From contig OZ038382.1 in assembly GCA_964036045.1 (NCBI GenBank), positions 87,095,795 through 87,159,794 of the forward strand: a stretch of 64,000 nt of DNA, in the 5' to 3' direction. The translations under genes were made by a program, and so were the position numbers. This stretch comes from Eutreptiella sp. 'Long Island Sound 2002' (Eukaryota > Euglenozoa > Euglenophyceae > Eutreptiales > Eutreptiaceae). The notes beneath the pieces are model-generated. The model made no database searches and had not been told where the DNA came from. It was given only the letters and a program-made list of their open reading frames with translations. How positions within the stretch are numbered: position 1 is the stretch's first letter; the number at the start of each line of letters is the position of its first letter. This document shows, in pieces, positions 61,403 through 64,000 of the stretch.

Positions 61403-62160
61403 TTAGGACAGGCCCTCAGCGCCGGTTAGGAGCTGACCCTCTTTGTTCTCAACGAGGTAGGAACAAAAGATGGGGTTGATACTCCCATCTGGCTGTACAA
61501 AGGCTGACATGGGCTCCCAGGCTGCTTCGGGTGGCCCAAAGTCAACCCACAGGGTAAGGAACGTCCAGCCCTGTTTATATTCATGGCGTGCAATACCTGC
61601 AACCACGTAGTAGCCATCGGCAGCCATCTCATGGGCAGTCATTTCTTTGAGTTCGTCCGCCTCCTCAGGGTTAGCTGCGTTCTCCAGGTTGATACACATC
61701 ACCTCTTGAGGAGACAGATGCCACTCATCCCAAGACAGGTCGCCAGGAGAGTGGTAATGTCTCAGCTGTTTAGCTGCACACACCAGCTATCCTCCTAGGC
61801 GGCGACTGCACCTCACATAGATCCTGGACCTATTTATGTATATAATGCGGTAAGGCCCAAAGAAAGGGTCCTGCAAACAGCTGCGGGGCCAAGTGGGTAG
61901 TCGTGGCTGGTGTACCAGCACCACATCTCCTACCTTGAAACTGGCAGGAGTCTCGTGCGGTTACGCCTGGTTGGCTCACGTTCTCGAACGTGTTTCAGGC
62001 TAGCTCTGGCTAGGTCAGCCAGGTCCTGCCTGTGTTCCAGCCAATCCTCAACGGGGTTCTTGTAGTCCTCAGAGAAAAGGGTTTTGAAAAACCTTGCAGG
62101 GTGAGGTAGGGTAGGTGCACTAGGTCGCTGAGGGCCGCCACATGGTTCCTGCTGGTGTCA
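61403..62160 (-). pseudogene. Ty3/gypsy pol C-terminus: integrase tail and chromodomain-like end
   Basis: Minus-strand reading: about 62155-61975 encodes 'FFKTLFSEDYKNPVEDWLEH' and 'DLARASLKHVRERE', the helical region after the integrase core. After a 1-base frame change at about 61955 comes 'FKVGDVVLVHQPRLPT', 'DPFFGPYRIIYINRSRIYVR' and 'LRHYHSPGDLSWDEW', the usual gypsy integrase C-terminal beta barrel. From 61560 'GYYVVAGIARHEYKQGW' and 'PEAAWEPMSAF' resemble a chromodomain (x..I..H......FL..W......WEP). A TAG (61789-61787) interrupts the frame. The rest of pol is absent. It is a third gypsy lineage in this window. Confidence 0.65.
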
Positions 62161-62470
62161 CCGCTGTGGAGCACAGGAAGAGGCTCCGCGCATGAGGAGG
62201 GGAGGCGGCTTACATCCCGCTAGACACCTAGCACTGTAGCGGGGAAATGTCCCTCACAAACTCAATAATGGGTCTAGAGGCGGCAACATGCATTTTTGAG
62301 AACTTTGGGATGGATATAACAAGGGTTAAGATTTGTTTTTTCAGAACCCCCCCCCCTCCCCGCCCAGAACCAGGCACGTGACAGTGCAAGCCCGGCCTGG
62401 CCGGGCTGGGGGCTGGTACCAAGAATGCACTCTCAAATTGTATTGCATTAAAAAGTATAATTTTCCACTC
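62161..62470. other. Unassigned DNA
   Basis: No gene recognised; contains a C run at about 62347-62354 and a palindromic ggcctggccgggc near 62394. Confidence 0.35.
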
Positions 62471-62479
62471 CAGCGCCAT

Positions 62480-63500
62480 TAAAGTGGGAAAAAGGGAGCT
62501 ACAACTGACCATCCTGGCGCTGAAGAAACAGTTTTTGGACAAAAAATGGCCATTTCATTGCATTTTTTGCGCAAAAAATGGTGCTTTTTTAGATTTTTTT
62601 GGGGTTGACCTTTTTTGTTTGGGGTTGATTACGATCAAATGCATACATTTTGTCGTCTACCACCCTCACCACAGGGTGGAGGGGGGGTTGCAACTGACCA
62701 CCCAGGCCCAAACACGACCACTTTTGGCCAAACAAAAGCCATTTTTAGCGTTTCTTGAGCAAAAAGTGGTTGTTTTCTGATGCTGGTGCAGATGAAACAC
62801 TTTTCTTGTGGGTTCGTACCATCTGATACATATGGTTGTGACCCTGAAAATAGGCCAGCGGAAGCCATAACTGACCACTAGGGCCCCAAACACACCGTTG
62901 TAGTCCAAAACAGGGTCCATGAGAGCCCCTCAAGGTCCCAGGCAGCCTAATTCAGCCTGACAAAGCTGGAATGTCACCAACACATTATCACATTGGGTCC
63001 TATTTGTGGCATTGGACAATTTACATGGCGTTAGTGACGCATATAGGCTGCGTGCAAAGACCCAAAATGGGGCAAAATACCATGAAGTCTTTGCAATTTT
63101 GGAGGTTTTTGGGCCCCTTTTGGACCATCTGAGCACTCGTATGTAGGCTAGTTGCATCCCCAATGTGAAATGACATTGTGACTCTGTGTCCCATTTGTGA
63201 GATTGGATGAGTTACATGGCGTTGGGGATGCACAGAGGCCTTGCAACACACCACAAAGCGCCAAAATGGGCTATTCTGAAGGTTCTCGGCCATTTGTGGG
63301 CCATTTGAGCACTCGTAGCTAGGCTAGTGCCATCCTCAATGCCAATCTAATTGAATTTTAACCACCTTGTGTCCTATTTGTGACATTGGACACACATTGC
63401 GTTGGAAGGCACAGAGCCCTTGCATCACACCAAAACGTGTCCAAGAAGGACCATTCTTAGGCCTTTGGGCCATTTCCGGACCATTGGAGGCATCCTAGAG
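62480..63500. repeat. Degenerate tandem repeat, about 180-190 bp period
   Basis: aactgacca recurs at about 62504, 62691 and 62867. The word (t/c)ctatttgtg.cattgga, with a tail 'ttacatggcgtt', recurs at about 62998, 63190 and 63373, and 'gagcactcgta' at 63132 and 63308. Spacing is 176-192 bases throughout, suggesting five or six diverged units, although the left and right halves differ so much that they may be two families. No frame is conserved. Confidence 0.55.
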
Positions 63501-64000
63501 GTGGTAAACGACCATCCAACACAAGCACACACAGGATTCATCACTGAGAACCATTTCACATAGATCTGTCAACCAGATACGCCACAGAACAGTTTGTTTG
63601 AAGGGCAAAAAGGGGAATCTTTGCAGGAATCAGATGCACTCTACCCTTTAGTGAAACACAATGCTTTTCTGGATGTCAATACTGAAATCTGCAAGCATAA
63701 AATGCATCTTTTTTCTTTCGTAATTTTTTACACTTCTGCGCACAAATTCCTAACGCGTTTTGTGGGATTGCCTGGAGGAAGTCCGGGCCGCTAAATCCTT
63801 AGGTGAACTGACTGGTGGCCCCCAACAAAGTGGCCCCGGGCAACACCAGGGGGGGGCTGATCGGCGCGAGCGTGACCAACGGGTCACGCCGGGAGGGTGT
63901 GCCCCCGTGCTTCCGCCTGTCCCCTCCTTTGGGCCGCGCCGTAGGGGTTCACAGCACTTCCTGGTGGATCCCGTTCCCAAGGCATGCCAGCAGCGTGATC
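63501..64000. other. Unassigned window end
   Basis: No gene recognised. The last 220 bases are GC-rich and open on the minus strand for 76 codons without a domain. Confidence 0.35.

Overview
The window looks like nuclear DNA of a GC-rich eukaryote, most likely an alga or another protist. The grounds are a full-length chromodomain Ty3/gypsy LTR retrotransposon with an initiator-Met tRNA primer site, LINE-type retrotransposons with APE, RT and RNase H domains, tRNA-derived elements, possible introns, and many kilobases of minisatellite. There is no bacterial gene organisation (no operons, no ribosome binding sites). I cannot name the species. I found no conserved single-copy host gene; almost all recognisable coding sequence belongs to mobile elements in various states of decay.

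Layout. 1-303: a 5'-truncated LINE RT fragment (minus strand). 304-3866: a frameshifted Ty3/gypsy gag-pol (minus). 4.27-5.7 kb: a tract with almost no T on the plus strand. 6.24-8.06 kb: a 64-bp minisatellite. 8.52-9.69 kb: three copies of a 378-bp repeat. 11.2-16.0 kb: a LINE first-ORF-like polyprotein (minus) that starts with a RING-like finger and ends with a possible Ulp1-like protease. 16.3-20.28 kb: a LINE ORF2 (APE, RT, RNase H, Cys/His tail; minus). 20.78-34.65 kb: a small TIR element split by an insertion. 21.32-34.53 kb: the inserted 13.2-kb chromovirus, with 2.36-kb LTRs about 1.2% diverged, PBS, PPT, target duplication, gag and a 1,633-codon pol.

35.2-42.7 kb is a broken plus-strand locus, the strangest coding region here. 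It encodes an acidic N-terminus, a beta-helix (DSBH)-like domain, a coiled coil, a 2OG-Fe(II) dioxygenase-like domain and a transposase-like 'DGTQL...CxxC' domain. It is interrupted by a 1.7-kb TIR element carrying four copies of a GC-rich palindrome, and it is accompanied by arrays of a CGTACG-cored motif. From 43.9 to 53.6 kb the window is nearly all satellite: a (GGGGCA)n array of about 5 kb, twelve units of a 127-bp repeat built of three similar hairpins, and about 21 units of a 65-bp repeat. From 54 to 64 kb it is mostly unassigned DNA with tRNA-like heads, a second CGTACG array, a related 60-bp CA repeat in inverted orientation, a decayed gypsy pol C-terminus (61.4-62.16 kb, minus) and a degenerate repeat of about 185 bp.

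Several otherwise protein-like frames in unrelated elements are broken only by TAG. This could be decay in a CAG/GAG-rich genome or UAG read-through or recoding. I report it as an open question, not a conclusion. Long open frames over the satellites are composition artefacts and are not annotated as genes.
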